Assembly: GCF_958979055.1 (NCBI RefSeq)
Contig: NC_084897.1
Span: forward strand, 25,137,628 to 25,201,627
DNA length: 64,000 nucleotides
Direction of reading: 5' to 3'
Source: Alnus glutinosa
Lineage: Eukaryota > Streptophyta > Magnoliopsida > Fagales > Betulaceae
The position numbers were made by a program, and so were the translations under genes. The notes under the pieces were generated by a model. It did no database searches. It saw only the letters and a list, made by a program, of their open reading frames with translations, and was not told where the DNA came from. This document shows positions 46,601 through 58,478 of the stretch, piece after piece (positions within the stretch are counted from its first letter, which is position 1; each line of letters begins with the position of its first letter).

Positions 46601-49600
46601 AATACAACAATTGGACAATGTAATGATGCTGATCTTTTTGTTCCATTAGCTCCTAGCATGATGAACTTATGTGCATAATTACATTGTCTAACATTTTATG
46701 TTCAACTTGTGGTTCTTTTTTTAAATAATTAAATCATGGTTCAAGCCTTTAAGGACCTATGTTTTAGTGAATCTTTTGAATAAAGGTTCTGCCTAATTCT
46801 TTTGGCAACTTGAAGAATGTCATTTTTCAAAAAATGTTATTGATTCCCTTAAACACCAAGGCAACTTTGGATGCTTTCAAGCACATTTAAGCCTGTGTGT
46901 TTTGACAAAATCTGAGGTTATTGGAATAAGTGTCCTATGTGGCAAAGTTGGCTTCTAACATTGGTGAGCAAATTGGAACCCTATGTTTTCTGGGAAAGTG
47001 GCTTGGGAGGTTTGAAGGGGAAGGAGAGATGTGGGAGAGAGGTGTTGTTAGTAAAGTACTTGGATTTGGGAGACTCTCTCTCTCTCTCTCTCTCATATTG
47101 AAGATTGTAATAGAGTTTCATCATCTGCATTTGGTGTGATGATGGTACGTCTATAAAAAACTTGTTTTATAGCATTTCAATGATAAGTGGGGGTTGGCAG
47201 GCCTGTTATATAACTTATATACCTGTAAGGTTGGGTTAATTGATGACTCTTAATTAACTCATTCTTGGGAGGTTGAAATAAAGTATGCACTTGGTTGGTT
47301 AGGGCTTTGATGTCTACTCCTATTGAAGTCTTCTTGTTTCCATCCATGATTTGGAAGTTTCCAGTTTCTTTGAAGGTTTCTTTGTATGGTTGGTCACTGT
47401 TGATAAGATTCTAAAAGAGGACAATTTGATGACCCAAAAATGAAGATTTTAAACTGTTTATTTTTTCTTTGCATTTTATCTTATTTTTAATATTTTAATT
47501 TAATTTTCCTCTTAAACGAGAAGAAAAATATTTGCTTGGAGATCTGGGCTTTGCTTCATGAGATCGTAATCTATAGAAGTGGTACCTAGATATTAGAGAC
47601 AAAGGAGTTATGGAGAAAATGTGATTTGTAGTTGGTTGTTCTACCTCCTGAAGCACTCAAGATTAAACCAAGCACCATTGAATCTCATCCAGCATCTCCT
47701 GACAAATAGAAAAGATATGAGGGAATAGCGCGCCCATATATAAATTCAGAATCTCAGATGGTATATATTAGTTGACATACCACCCATTGCTTTTTTGTGC
47801 ACAATTCTTCTTCCACAATGCCTAATGTTGTTATATGCACTCTTTCCCATTTGTTTCCCTAAAGAATCCTCTAAATCTTTTCAACCTCTGAAGCCCATCC
47901 TTTCCATAAAATGACTTCCCAGCACAGGAAAGTAACATGACTTTTACATCAACAGTGCCTCTGATCAGATCCTGGCTTATATTCTTGTTCACCTAATTTC
48001 TCAAAACCCTTACTGAGCTCTAGAAGCAAATAGAGTAAAGATGCTGTGAATCCTTGTTTTTCATGTTTACTTTTGTTGCTTAATGTTTTTTCTTTTCTGA
48101 AATCTTGTTTACTTGCATTCACCTTCAAGATCTTTGTATGTTTTTCAACTTTTGGAGCTGAACAACACGTTTGCGTTTCCAGATGGTAATGGATTCAAGA
48201 CTAGTACCATGCGATTAGGTGCCGATGTTATCGTTTTCAGTCGTGCAACTAGTGCAAGGTATTTTTTGTTATTTTTACTACTGTGTTGGTTCCTGCCTCA
48301 AGTTTTATTTCCACTGAATTTGTTCATGGGGTTGTACGCAGAGAATTGTATTTAATTGCATTTGATTATATATTTTTTCCTGCAGGAAGGTTCAGTCAAA
48401 TGTTCATTCTTTGCTCAAAACTCTTTTTTATCTTGATTTGACATTTTATGTCTGTTTGCCTACTTGTGTGCATGTGTGTGCAAGTGTATATATGTCCATT
48501 AAGAGGATATCTGTATTATCAATCCAACCAACCATATATAGAAAGAACGAGGCTGTATGAGTTAAGAATGTGTTTTTGTTTTTGTTTTTTCTTTTTTTGT
48601 TATAGTTACAAAGCTGGGATGTGGAAGCATTTTGGCATAGGGTTTTGTTTGTAGTTTGAATTTTTAGAGTTCATGTGCGTCCTTAATAGCACTTCACTCA
48701 GTGACTCTTACTCGAGTATCCGTGTGGGACATTATATTTATGCTATGTGAGATGCAATTGATGTTCTGGTTTTATGAGTGTGAAAGTAATCTTAAGTTAA
48801 ATCTCTTTACCTTAAGGTTGTCTGTGTATGGATTTATGCTCTCTTAAATGCGTGCTACCTTGCTCGTTTTTTTTTAATAAATAAAAACTTACAGGGAAAA
48901 AATATGTGCTGCCTTGCTGTCAATATGATCACATTAGATGCAGTATTATTTGTGATTCGGCCTTTTTTTGGTCATTGAGAAAATTCTTTGCTGCTTGCCA
49001 GAATTAAAATTTTACTTTGCTGTATTTTGTAACATTTTTCTTTTGAACAATGTTTTTTAGCCGATCAACACAGAGTGTTGGTTTATTATCCTATACCTTT
49101 TTGCGGAAAACCGGGCAGGATGATGTAATTGTTCCAATGGTGATTCTTTCTGTCCTTAATGTTTAGATTTTTAAGCCTTAGCAGTTAACTCCTGTTTCTA
49201 GACATTATATCTTTGGGTTTCCATTGCAGATAGATTTTGACATCTCTGACCATTGGGCAGAACCAATTATTTATAGCTCACAGGATGATTGGTCTGCTGA
49301 TTTGAAAATCATCCTTGAGTGGTCTCCCTTTCCATCAAAGGAGGAGCTCATGCTTCAGGTTCATTTTACCACATTCAATTTGGTTAAAAGTTTAGAGTAT
49401 ATCAATAGGTTCCATTGGAACTATTCTCAGAGGAATTCCATTTTTGGGGATCATGCATGACTTTTATATCACACCCATAATTAGTTTTCATCAAATCAAT
49501 TTCTACTAGAAAATGGGTACCGTCTGCTTTGGCTGTGGACATGGAAGTAGTTGTTTCGGATGCTTCAATGGAATTGCATGTTGGAGATGTGTTCTCATGC

Positions 49601-51112
49601 ACCATAGGCTTTGGCTTATAAACTTCAAGTTTCATAAAAGATACTAAATTTGTGTTAACATATTGATCACCCATGAAGTTTGATGTCCCTTGAGTTAACC
49701 TTTTTTCTTCTTCTTTTCCATGTGTAATTTCAAATAAAATATTTGCCCATTTCCCTATTTTGAAATTCCTTTAGGGGCTTGTTTTATTCTAAAATTTGTA
49801 ACTTTCAGGGAGTTGGAATCACCATGGTCACTACATTGCTGGCACCACAACTTTTTTCTTAGCACATTGATGTTATCACCTCCCACACCACTACCTCGAA
49901 ACACAAGCACTATTACCATCATTATGCCTGCTGATGCTGTCAGTGATGTTGGAATAGAAATTTTAAGAGCCGTCAAATGTCACATATTTCTACTTATTAC
50001 CTGTGTGCTATGTGCTTTCTTCCGTTACTCATTTGTTTCCCAATTTTTCAGTTCGAGGATATTGGACTGCATGGAACAAAAATATTAATATACAATTTGT
50101 GGCTGAATGATGAAGGCATATATGAGTTGAGTTTTGATGACGACGACGAGGTATGCTGCATTTATAGCTGTTTTATAAGATTTTTCTTATGGATCTGTAT
50201 TAACTATAAGCCTTGAAATGTATAGCATAAATGATTTAGTAAACCTATTTTATCTTTATTAAAATTAAATCTAGATACAACTCTTCCAGGGTATTATTTT
50301 TTACACATCATGAGAATTTGTTGCTGAAGGATATTTTTATTAACATATTAAAAATTTGTTTCCTGAATGAAAAAGACTAGGCAATTATTTTTTTGCATTG
50401 AAGTACATTTCACCCCCTCCTTGTTTGACCAAAGTTTCAATTGGTTTCCTTCAATTTTATTTGGAACAGTCAAGACCTTATAACTTGTGATTGTCCAGCT
50501 GTAGTCATCCTTTACCTTCCATTTTATGATTTGGATGAAATTTGTGTTCATGATTGTTCTGCAACCTTGATTTGAGCGTTTTATTTTGAAATTTTTTCCT
50601 ATCTATCATGCCAAACTTACAAATGTATGCTATTCCAATGGAAGTTATTAATCATTGGGCAAATATATCAATGAAAGTCGATGCAAATATATTTGGCATG
50701 ATATTTAGTTCTTACCAATGTGTGAATCAAGTTTCAACTAAAGCCGATGCAATATATTTTTTGAATTTGATCTTAATCTTGTGCAAAATTGTAAAAATTA
50801 AATATAAATATATGTTGGGCTTTGATGATTATATGTACAAATTGTGTCCACTTAAAATGATGGATATTTAGCTGTCCCACAGGACTATAGTTAGCTGTCA
50901 AGTCCTTTTTGGTAATTGATACCCTTTGCATTAGGTTTCAACTCATATGTTACCACCACTGGACCACACTGAAGATATAGGGGTTGATTATTTCAAATGA
51001 ACTATGGAGCCAAATTAAGACTTGGGATGAATTAGTATGTTTGTTAAGTCATTGGCTTTGCCATGACTTTAGTATTGTTTCTCTTTTCAAGTATCTATAA
51101 AAATAAATAAAT

Positions 51113-51156
<44 letters not shown>

Positions 51157-53519
51157 AAAGAAGAAAAAAGAAAAAGAAGAAGAAGAAGACTTGGGATGAA
51201 TTAGGAATCCGGCAAAGTGTGTGATAGTCAAGAATGCAATTTTCCATAGCATGTATATCGGTTTGTTATAATATTCCTTCGACGAGAACTAGAGTATTAA
51301 TTCAATACTTCTGGTAGAATAGTTGTAAGAAAAAACTTCCTTAAAATTTCTCTTAAAAATCAAAGGACTGTAAATTTCAGTTGATGTAGTCTATTAATTT
51401 GGTTGGATGATGGCATTTGCATCTTGCTTGTACCTATGCAAAAGTACAAAAGCTTCTTGCAGCTTGTAGTTATGGCCAAGGAATTGTGATTCTACCATGG
51501 ATCCGTCAGTGTTTTTCAGGATTGGGTCAGAAAACATATTATACCAACTACGAAAAATAAGAAAAACGAAGTTTAAGATTTTTCACCATAGCTGCCAATA
51601 AATGAATTTATGTTTTCCGTCTCTGAGCATCTTTTGTGTTATTTATTTTACATATTGTCCAAGGTTAATTGTTAATGCAATACCCATAATGTAGTCAATT
51701 ATGCCCCATGCAAAAGTACCTTTTTACATGCTTGCTGTTCTGATCCTAGTTTGATATATGATTCAAATTTGTGATTTTACAAGCATGGGAAATCCTAGAA
51801 GACTGAAATTGTAGGAAAATTTGGCTCATTTGTCAAATTCTGGGTTTTAAAATCAAGAAATCCAGTAATCCAGAATGCAATTTTTCCGCCATGGTTTTGG
51901 ACTAGGGGTGTTCATGCATGGATGTATGTTATTTATGTATACTGGGTATTTTGTTATTGTTGATTTGTTGTGCTTAATGATGTTGCACGTTCTCATTTTA
52001 ATATATTAAATAAATTTAATTTTAAAAAATGATTCTCCTTTGATCCTTGATGTAGGATATAAGGTTGCGAGATGAAGCCAACCATGGGAGTTTGACAAAA
52101 TTAAGCAAGAAAGTGGTTGAGCTACAATCCCATATATCTTACCGCATCCGTTATTCCTTAAGGGTAACCTTTTATTTGTACATTTTGTGTTTGGTCTCAT
52201 TTTTCCAATATCACTTATCATACTTTTTTCATGGTTGTAGACTTGTAGTTTTTTTATTTGGTTTCTATTATTTTCTGTCACTTTTTATTTTTTATTCATA
52301 CAAAATATTCTAACCTTTTTTTTTTTTTTTTTTTCGGCATAGGCTTATGTTTCGATATTGTACCTTAGAAAATTTACAAACTTCAGTATTCTATTAAGGG
52401 GGAAACCTGTGCAGCAGCTTAATATTGCAGAGGAGTTGAAACATTCGAAAGTGATAATATACAGGCCCCAGCTGGGTGTGGGATCAAATGAGGTAAGATT
52501 CATATGGAAAACGAAAAGGGAAAAAGGTATCAATTCTGAATTAGGAACAGCCAAGTAATCATCACATATGTATGACAAAATGGCGCTAAGATTGGGACCC
52601 CCAACCCCATTCCAAAAGCAAAGAAAACAATAATTATGGTGGTAGATATAGATTATAGACGTTGTTATTATGGATTTGTGTCCAATTAGTGTAGAGTGCT
52701 TTATTTGTCGTGTGATGTGTCTCTTGTCATAGTTGCTTTAGTAAGACTGGATGTTCACTTCTCCAATTTACTTGAAAAACAAAAATATCTTATAGATGCT
52801 ATCAGTGGGGACTATTTGTCTATAGGAAACAAAATATGCTATGATAGTAAGAAAAAGAGAAGTGACAGTTCATACTCTTATCTTATTGTGAGTTTGTTGC
52901 ACTTTTAATCTTTGATACTCCTCTCCTGCAATTTTTTATGTCCAAATTTTCAACTTTTCTTGTCCTATAATGTCTGTACTGCTCCAAAGATCAAAACATA
53001 ATTTTTTATTTTATTTTTATTTCCCCATTATTCCCTTTATTCATACCTTCATACTTACATCCTCATTTTTTAAGAGGATATTTGGAAAGTTTTATTGAAA
53101 ATTTAGAGATGGTCATTGATTAATCGTTTTTACTTGAAATGTGTTCATTCGACAACTTGGACATATATTATGGGACGGAGGGAGAAGATTTTATGTTTGT
53201 CACTGAGTCAAATTTTGACCACTTTAAAGATGCTATTGATTTGTGGAAGTAGGTTCATGGAAGCTTATGCCGTGGGAAACAATTTTGTTGAAGTTGAAAA
53301 GTGTGATTGGTCTTTTTGGTTTAGGTTACAGTGGAGACAACCATTGGATATATAAAGGAGGCTCCTTCCATCACCGTTTCTGGATTCAACGTGTACCATA
53401 AAAATCGCCTCATCAGGGTAAGTTTTGGTGATGCTGAAGTAACATTCATTTAATTTGACAAATTGCTTGTGTTTCTGTTGTTTTTACTGCAAATTAGTAT
53501 TGCTAACGTGATATCTTTA

Positions 53520-53607
<88 letters not shown>

Positions 53608-56600
53608 TTTATCTCTATGTACTTGTGTGTGTATTTGAGGTTTTAACTTTAAAATTGGTTTAATCCCCAGTGTTTTGTGGGACACACTATGTCAAACTTT
53701 GACTTTATTCAATTGGGAAGTCGAATATATTCATGGAGTTCTAGGAATTTTATGCCGCTTACACGATAAAGGAGATTGTGCTTTGTGTAATAGTGGATCG
53801 TTGACATACAAATTAATGTTACTCATGTGGTTAGTCTGTGCATATTTTTGCAGCCCTACTGGAAAGTCACCCCTGATGGTTCTGCAAGAGGGAATGGTGT
53901 TGTTGGTATTCTCCTTTTTCTCTTGATTTCTTGTGTCAAACACTTCCATCAAATTTCCAATTCCTTATTGCTTTTGCTTCTGTTGTTGTAGGGGTTCTTG
54001 AAGCCAATTTTATAGAACCAGCACATGACAAGCAGGATTTTGAGAGATCATCACTGTTTATCCGGCTAGAAACTAAGCTGAAACAAATATTGATGGATTA
54101 CTGGTTTGTCATGTCCTTATTACAAATTCTTCTAAACATTGGTGTGGAAAAAGCAATATTTGTTTTCTTTTGGCATGCGAGGTTGGAGAGTTGGTTTGGG
54201 CATCTCTTGGTGATGAAATCTTCCATTTGAACTAACCTCCCCCCCCCCCCTGTTTTAAGGATCTTATTTTATGCTATACTCTACTAGCAATTGTGGGTTT
54301 CTTAGTAGGGACTGTTCTGTGCAATTACTGGCCATGACAATTCAGTGGAGTTGACTCTCATGGATGTTGGAATGTCTCTTTTACTGTTCAATATTACTTG
54401 TGGATTCAAACACAAGATTCTGTGAGTCGAAATATGTGTCTCACTTTTGGCTTGGATCTGTATAGATAAAACTCACAGGTAGTATCTACATAGGCACTTG
54501 TTGTGACTATTCTATTATTTTCACATGGGTTCTTGAAGCCTAGGAGTGAGATATTTAAGATAAATTAAACTCTCATTCTTTAAATGGTGGAACATATAAT
54601 ATAAATTCATTACAACATCAGGGGCTATGCTCTTGTGAACGGTCCAGTTAGTTAGAATACCATCTTTTATAGTGATGAATTTTGACACTGTTTTGATTTG
54701 GTAAAATTTGTTTGGCCAACACAGGAAAAGCCACTGTCACTTAATGGGATGTCAACCTCCAAACTCCAGAGTACATCTACCTCCTGCACAGAAGGAACCC
54801 CCTGTTCAACCTGTTGGACTTCCAGCTAAGATAAGGCAGGATTCGAGTAATGGTTACCCTGTAAGTGGCTGCAAAACTGATTTCCTAAAAGATTTGCCTG
54901 CTGTTCTGTCTATTTTTGGACTCCCAGCTATAAGGAGTGGAGGGCGAGGGCATGTGTTTAATTCTATGTGGGTGTGTGTCTTGTATATTTACCTATAAAT
55001 AAAATAATAAAAAAAAATCTGGTACACAGAATTGGGTGCCAATGTGTTCGAGGTGTAGCATTTGTTTAGTTCCCAACATTGAGTTCTGGCGGACAGATGA
55101 AATTAACTCATATCGAATATACATGAAGCAGATTGTACAAAAACAAGGGAATTTTATGGTGCAAAAGGGATAATTACCATCTGTTTGGCACGGTTTCTAG
55201 GAACATATCTGGTTCTGTGTACTTGACCCATTTTGTGTGGGCACGACATGGGCTCTCAAACTATTCTAAATTGCCGTATAAACTATCATGGTTATATATC
55301 CTCCTATGGCTTGCCCAAACATCAGTGATGGTTCCACATATCTGATACTGTAGTGGGCCCATTTTTCTGTAGACATGACTTGGACTCACACTGTTCTATG
55401 TTGCTCAGTTAACTGTCATAGTTAAATATCCTGCCATGGGATATCCAAGTGAAACTTTGTGATGGTTCTACTGGTGCCTAGATGCATGCTTTTGACAGTC
55501 ACTCTTTGTATAAGTTGCAAAAGATGGTCTACACGTGGTATGTGCTGTAATGCGCAGTGGAAGCTACTAGAAAAGGAAACCAAATGGTTGACCCCCTTAT
55601 TCATCCTAAAAGTGTACCGATCAAACAGATCCAGTATTATCACATACTTGGCATGAAATCATGCATTTTCATTTTTCACACCTGTTTATATGACATGACT
55701 TTTTGTACTCATTTCTTTTCTCTTCGTTAATCTCATTTTGGTTTCTTGTTTTTATTTCTTGAATCTGATCTGTGTGTGCGTGTGGTTGGGGGTATACCGT
55801 ATACTAACCTTCAAATTCTGAGCATGTCTTCTAAATTTGCTAGGTCTTTACCTATACATTCATGTTATATATGATTATACTCCTTACGTCGATAGAATAT
55901 ACGTGCTTATAAATTTTATGCGGATGGGTGGGCAACCATGCCCCTCTGTTTCTGTGTCTGATATCATTATTCCTGTTGCCTACTTTATAGGAGGTACAAA
56001 AATTATAATTGATTGTGATTCCTTGTTGAGTGCTACTTATTGCAGGGGTCCCGTGAACAAGTAACTTCTATAGATGGTTTGGGATCCACATCAGTTGAAA
56101 AGATATGTGAAGAGAACATACAGCTTTTTATGAGGTAATTATTTTAGATTCAGTGTGTCATTCCATATCTGAACATCTAAAGGTTTCAGAGGATCAGTAA
56201 CATACTATCGTCTATGCTGTATGGTTTTTAGTGTTTCTAATTTTTGTGTCAAAAATAAAATTGGAAGAAGAAAAAGAGAGGGAAACAGAAAGGGAAAAGG
56301 AAAAGAAGGCTTTTAGCATATTTCAAATGGACAATAAGGCTTTCATTGTACACTGTATTGTTTTTGGATTTTCCGATCTTTTCTATTTTTTTTGAAAAAT
56401 AAAATAGCTCCTAGTAGTTTATCTATTAGAAGTCTTTTGAATTTTTATATTAATTGGTAATTGGCTCCTACACTTTTGTTGTTGAATTGAAACCTGGAGA
56501 CTCTTTTCTGCAGGTGTGAGGAACATGTGCAGAAGGAGAACGAATTAAAACAGACGGTAGGTAAAATTTGCGTGTAGAGCATGCTTAGGGTTCATGAGCT

Positions 56601-56799
56601 GGAGGGAATGATTACTTTTGTCAATTTGAATAAATAGCCTAATGGTGGGAAAATTTTGTTTCTGTTGCTGAAATTGAAACAGATCGAGGGCTTGGAGAAG
56701 GAGTTGAAGGAAGCCAAAAGGAAGAGTGCTCAGCTTTCATCATACCTGGAGACTAGGAAGAAGCAAAAGATTATGGAACAAAATACTGGAAAAGTTTGA
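43692..56799 (+). CDS. MORC1: MORC-family GHKL ATPase (CRT1/MORC1-like)
   Basis: Plant Microrchidia ATPase, known for gene silencing, heterochromatin compaction and immune signalling in the nucleus. Seventeen exons keep phase: 43692-43998, 44688-44722, 46330-46408, 46530-46619, 48183-48258, 49061-49139, 49230-49358, 50052-50150, 52056-52163, 52343-52492, 53325-53417, 53854-53905, 53992-54103, 54725-54860, 56046-56134, 56514-56556 and 56683-56799, total 597 aa. An acidic SDDDE stretch opens the protein. The Bergerat ATP site follows: ELLDNAVDE (Asn110), DDGGGM (141-146), GYSSKK and YGNGFKT (171-177), then GTKILIYNL and the S5-like domain with GVVGVLEANFIEPAHDKQDFE. A C-terminal Glu/Lys-rich coiled coil begins near residue 545. 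The C-terminal QLFMRCEE wording resembles CRT1/MORC1; MORC6 is the alternative. Introns 2, 4 and 8 exceed 1.5 kb and carry repeat debris. Confidence 0.92.
44723..46329 (+). other. MORC intron 2 with possible LINE debris
   Basis: A 1607-base intron. Around 45737-45765 a plus-strand frame reads ICFWKDRWF, resembling the FWKDRW block near the C-terminus of plant L1 polyproteins. Surrounding frames are broken and the rest is not recognisable. Around 46040-46110 is a GC-rich GGGTGGGCATTTGCCCCCC-like stretch similar to one near 5260. Support for a LINE is weak. Confidence 0.3.
47344..47430 (+). mobile_element. LINE C-terminal fragment in MORC intron 4
   Basis: Frames give MIWKFPVSLKVSLYGW and, one base shifted, FVWLVTVDKILKEDNLM. 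Together they match the zf-RVT-like segment of plant L1 elements (IWK--VP-KV-FF-W-A--GKILT-DNL). One frameshift lies within this short block, and no more of the element is recognisable in the 1563-base intron. It is a dead remnant. Confidence 0.5.
50151..52055 (+). other. MORC intron 8, longest intron
   Basis: 1905 bases, AT-rich. It contains an uninterrupted run of 35 A (51120-51154) followed by an (AAG)n stretch, the look of an old retroposon tail on the plus strand, but no recognisable body precedes it. No other feature seen. Confidence 0.5.
53522..53605. repeat. (TA)42 microsatellite in MORC intron 11
   Basis: About 84 bases of perfect TA dinucleotides, the longest simple repeat in the window. 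It can extrude as a cruciform and is likely to vary in length between individuals. It lies between the exons at 53325-53417 and 53854-53905. Confidence 0.95.
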
Positions 56800-56977
56800 A
56801 AAACCTCTACTTTCTAAAGCAATCAGTAGACCATAAAAATGCCTGACAATCTCTTCTAAATATTGTTACTCGGACTTTTTGTAGTTAGAAAGATTAAATT
56901 ATGTATGATGCTCTTTTTCATGTGTAAAATGCTAGATCTACAACCTTTTTACAACTTGTACTGCTATGCCAGCTCAA

Positions 56978-56983
56978 AATAAA
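56978..56983 (+). terminator. Probable polyadenylation signal of MORC
   Basis: AATAAA about 180 bases after the stop at 56797-56799. An upstream T-rich region precedes it. Likely, but not confirmed by transcripts. Confidence 0.45.
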
Positions 56984-57009
56984 ATTTACCCAGCCTCTCC
57001 CATGGGTGG

Positions 57010-57076
57010 ACGTCAGGGGTGGTGTGACCACACCTGACGTGCTGTCTTGTGGCTGCAACCACCCGCGTGGTGGTTG
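57010..57076. repeat. Two GC-rich hairpins downstream of MORC
   Basis: ACGTCAGGGGTGGT (57010-57023) and ACCACACCTGACGT (57027-57040) are inverted with one mismatch around three bases. CAACCACC (57056-57063) and GGTGGTTG (57069-57076) form a second stem. They belong to the scattered GGTGG/CCACC motif family and lie 25-100 bases after the polyadenylation signal. Confidence 0.7.
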
Positions 57077-57909
57077 GGGGGTGGCATCAAGCAGGGGGTG
57101 GTGCAAATCTTTTTCCCTGACATGGCTGGGGGTTGTAAAATGGTGGTTAGTGTAGGGTTACTCTTTTTGTATTGTGGCTAGCTTATTTTTGAAAGTCAAT
57201 TTACTTGACGGGCTATTTATGTTGCCTGCACTTTCAGAGCCTCTATTTTGGTACTTAAGCTATGGTTTGTAGCGGGACCTGTACAATTTGTATGGTAATG
57301 AAATTGGACCGAGTTGTGCAGTAGGACAATGTTGACCCTTCATCTTTGATGGACTCGTAATTCGTAAAGATTGAATTGCAAGCAAAACGGGGTCAAATTT
57401 CCAAATTAGTAAAGATTCTTGTAGTGTTTTGCTCAAATTAAGAGGGAGATTAACCATTTTTATCAAACATTTGTACTAATATATATTTTTTCTATCTGTT
57501 CCACCCAACAATCCAATGCTCACCCTCTTTTAACCCCAAATCCTTGACAATAGTCACTATACAATGAGGTTAAAAGGCCTCAGGGGATTTTTTTTTTCTA
57601 CTATTTAGACTCCTTACGAATTGAATCAATACCTAATTTTTTTTTGTCACCAGCATGTGGAGTAGCTATGAATAAAACGTGGTTTTATGGGTCCTTACGC
57701 GCTGACGTGGTATTGTACTGCAGTTTAAGCCAATAATTCATTTATTTATTTTTTCACAAAAATCACTAAATTTGGTGCTAAATCTCGCCCATCAAGATTA
57801 CTTTTAATGGCCCCGGTCGAAGGTGGATGCAATCACCCCCAATGGATCAACTATTCAATGGGATACTATCCATTCCCTTACTCCTACGAGCAATGATCCA
57901 TGCACAACA

Positions 57910-58023
57910 GCACAACTATTGTGCAACTGTTGTGCAGGAGTTTAAAGACATGGGTGGATCCCACCACATGAGTTCCACCCCATGTCTTTAGTCTCCTGCA
58001 CAATAATTGTACAACTGTTGTGC
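57910..58023. mobile_element. Hairpin MITE-like repeat upstream of NERD1
   Basis: The left arm 57910-57957 and right arm 57975-58023 pair over about 48 bases with some mismatches. Shared words read inward are GCACAAC, TTGTGCAGGAG, AAAGACATGG and GGTGG. The loop is about 17 bases. A smaller related inverted pair, CACAACTATTGTAC and GCAATAGTTGTG, follows at 58135-58148 and about 58215-58227. No clear target duplication was found. The block ends about 250-450 bases before the NERD1 start codon. Confidence 0.6.
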
Positions 58024-58284
58024 AGGAGACCCACACACATGTGAGTGGAAGTTGTGTGAAAGTTGGATGAGAATTGTGAGTGTATCATCTCCCTTTCTGT
58101 TTTCCTAGAGACCCTGATTTATATATAACTGGAACACAACTATTGTACAACTCTAAGGTACATTGGTCATTGGGTGGGACTCACACAATGAATTACACGC
58201 CAATGTGTTTTGGGGTTATGCAATAGTTGTGGTAAAGTTATATTTTTAGAATTATCCGTTTTTCATAGGGGCTGTCCCGCCATC

Positions 58285-58304
58285 ACGTGGCACCTATGCC
58301 ACGT
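58285..58304 (+). promoter_or_regulatory. Inverted G-box pair in the NERD1 promoter
   Basis: ACGTGGC and GCCACGT face each other across six bases, the first within CACGTGG and the second running into ACGTCA. Both are bZIP-type ACGT cores, about 175-195 bases before the ATG. The arrangement is suggestive, but no function is shown. Confidence 0.45.
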
Positions 58305-58478
58305 CAGCACATAAACTCCCCACGTTAAAACGCACCTATGGCTAGCTTGCAATTACCGAACCCGACCGAGCGCTGCATCACAGCTTTTGTGTAGAAACTA
58401 CTGAGGGTCTGCGAGAAATTGATATAATACAATCACTGGAGCAAAGGGAGACGAAGAAGAAGACGAAGAAACCCCAAC

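Noticed and set aside
53522-53605. TA array as a coding Tyr-Ile repeat
   Set aside because: It is an intronic microsatellite between two in-phase MORC exons.
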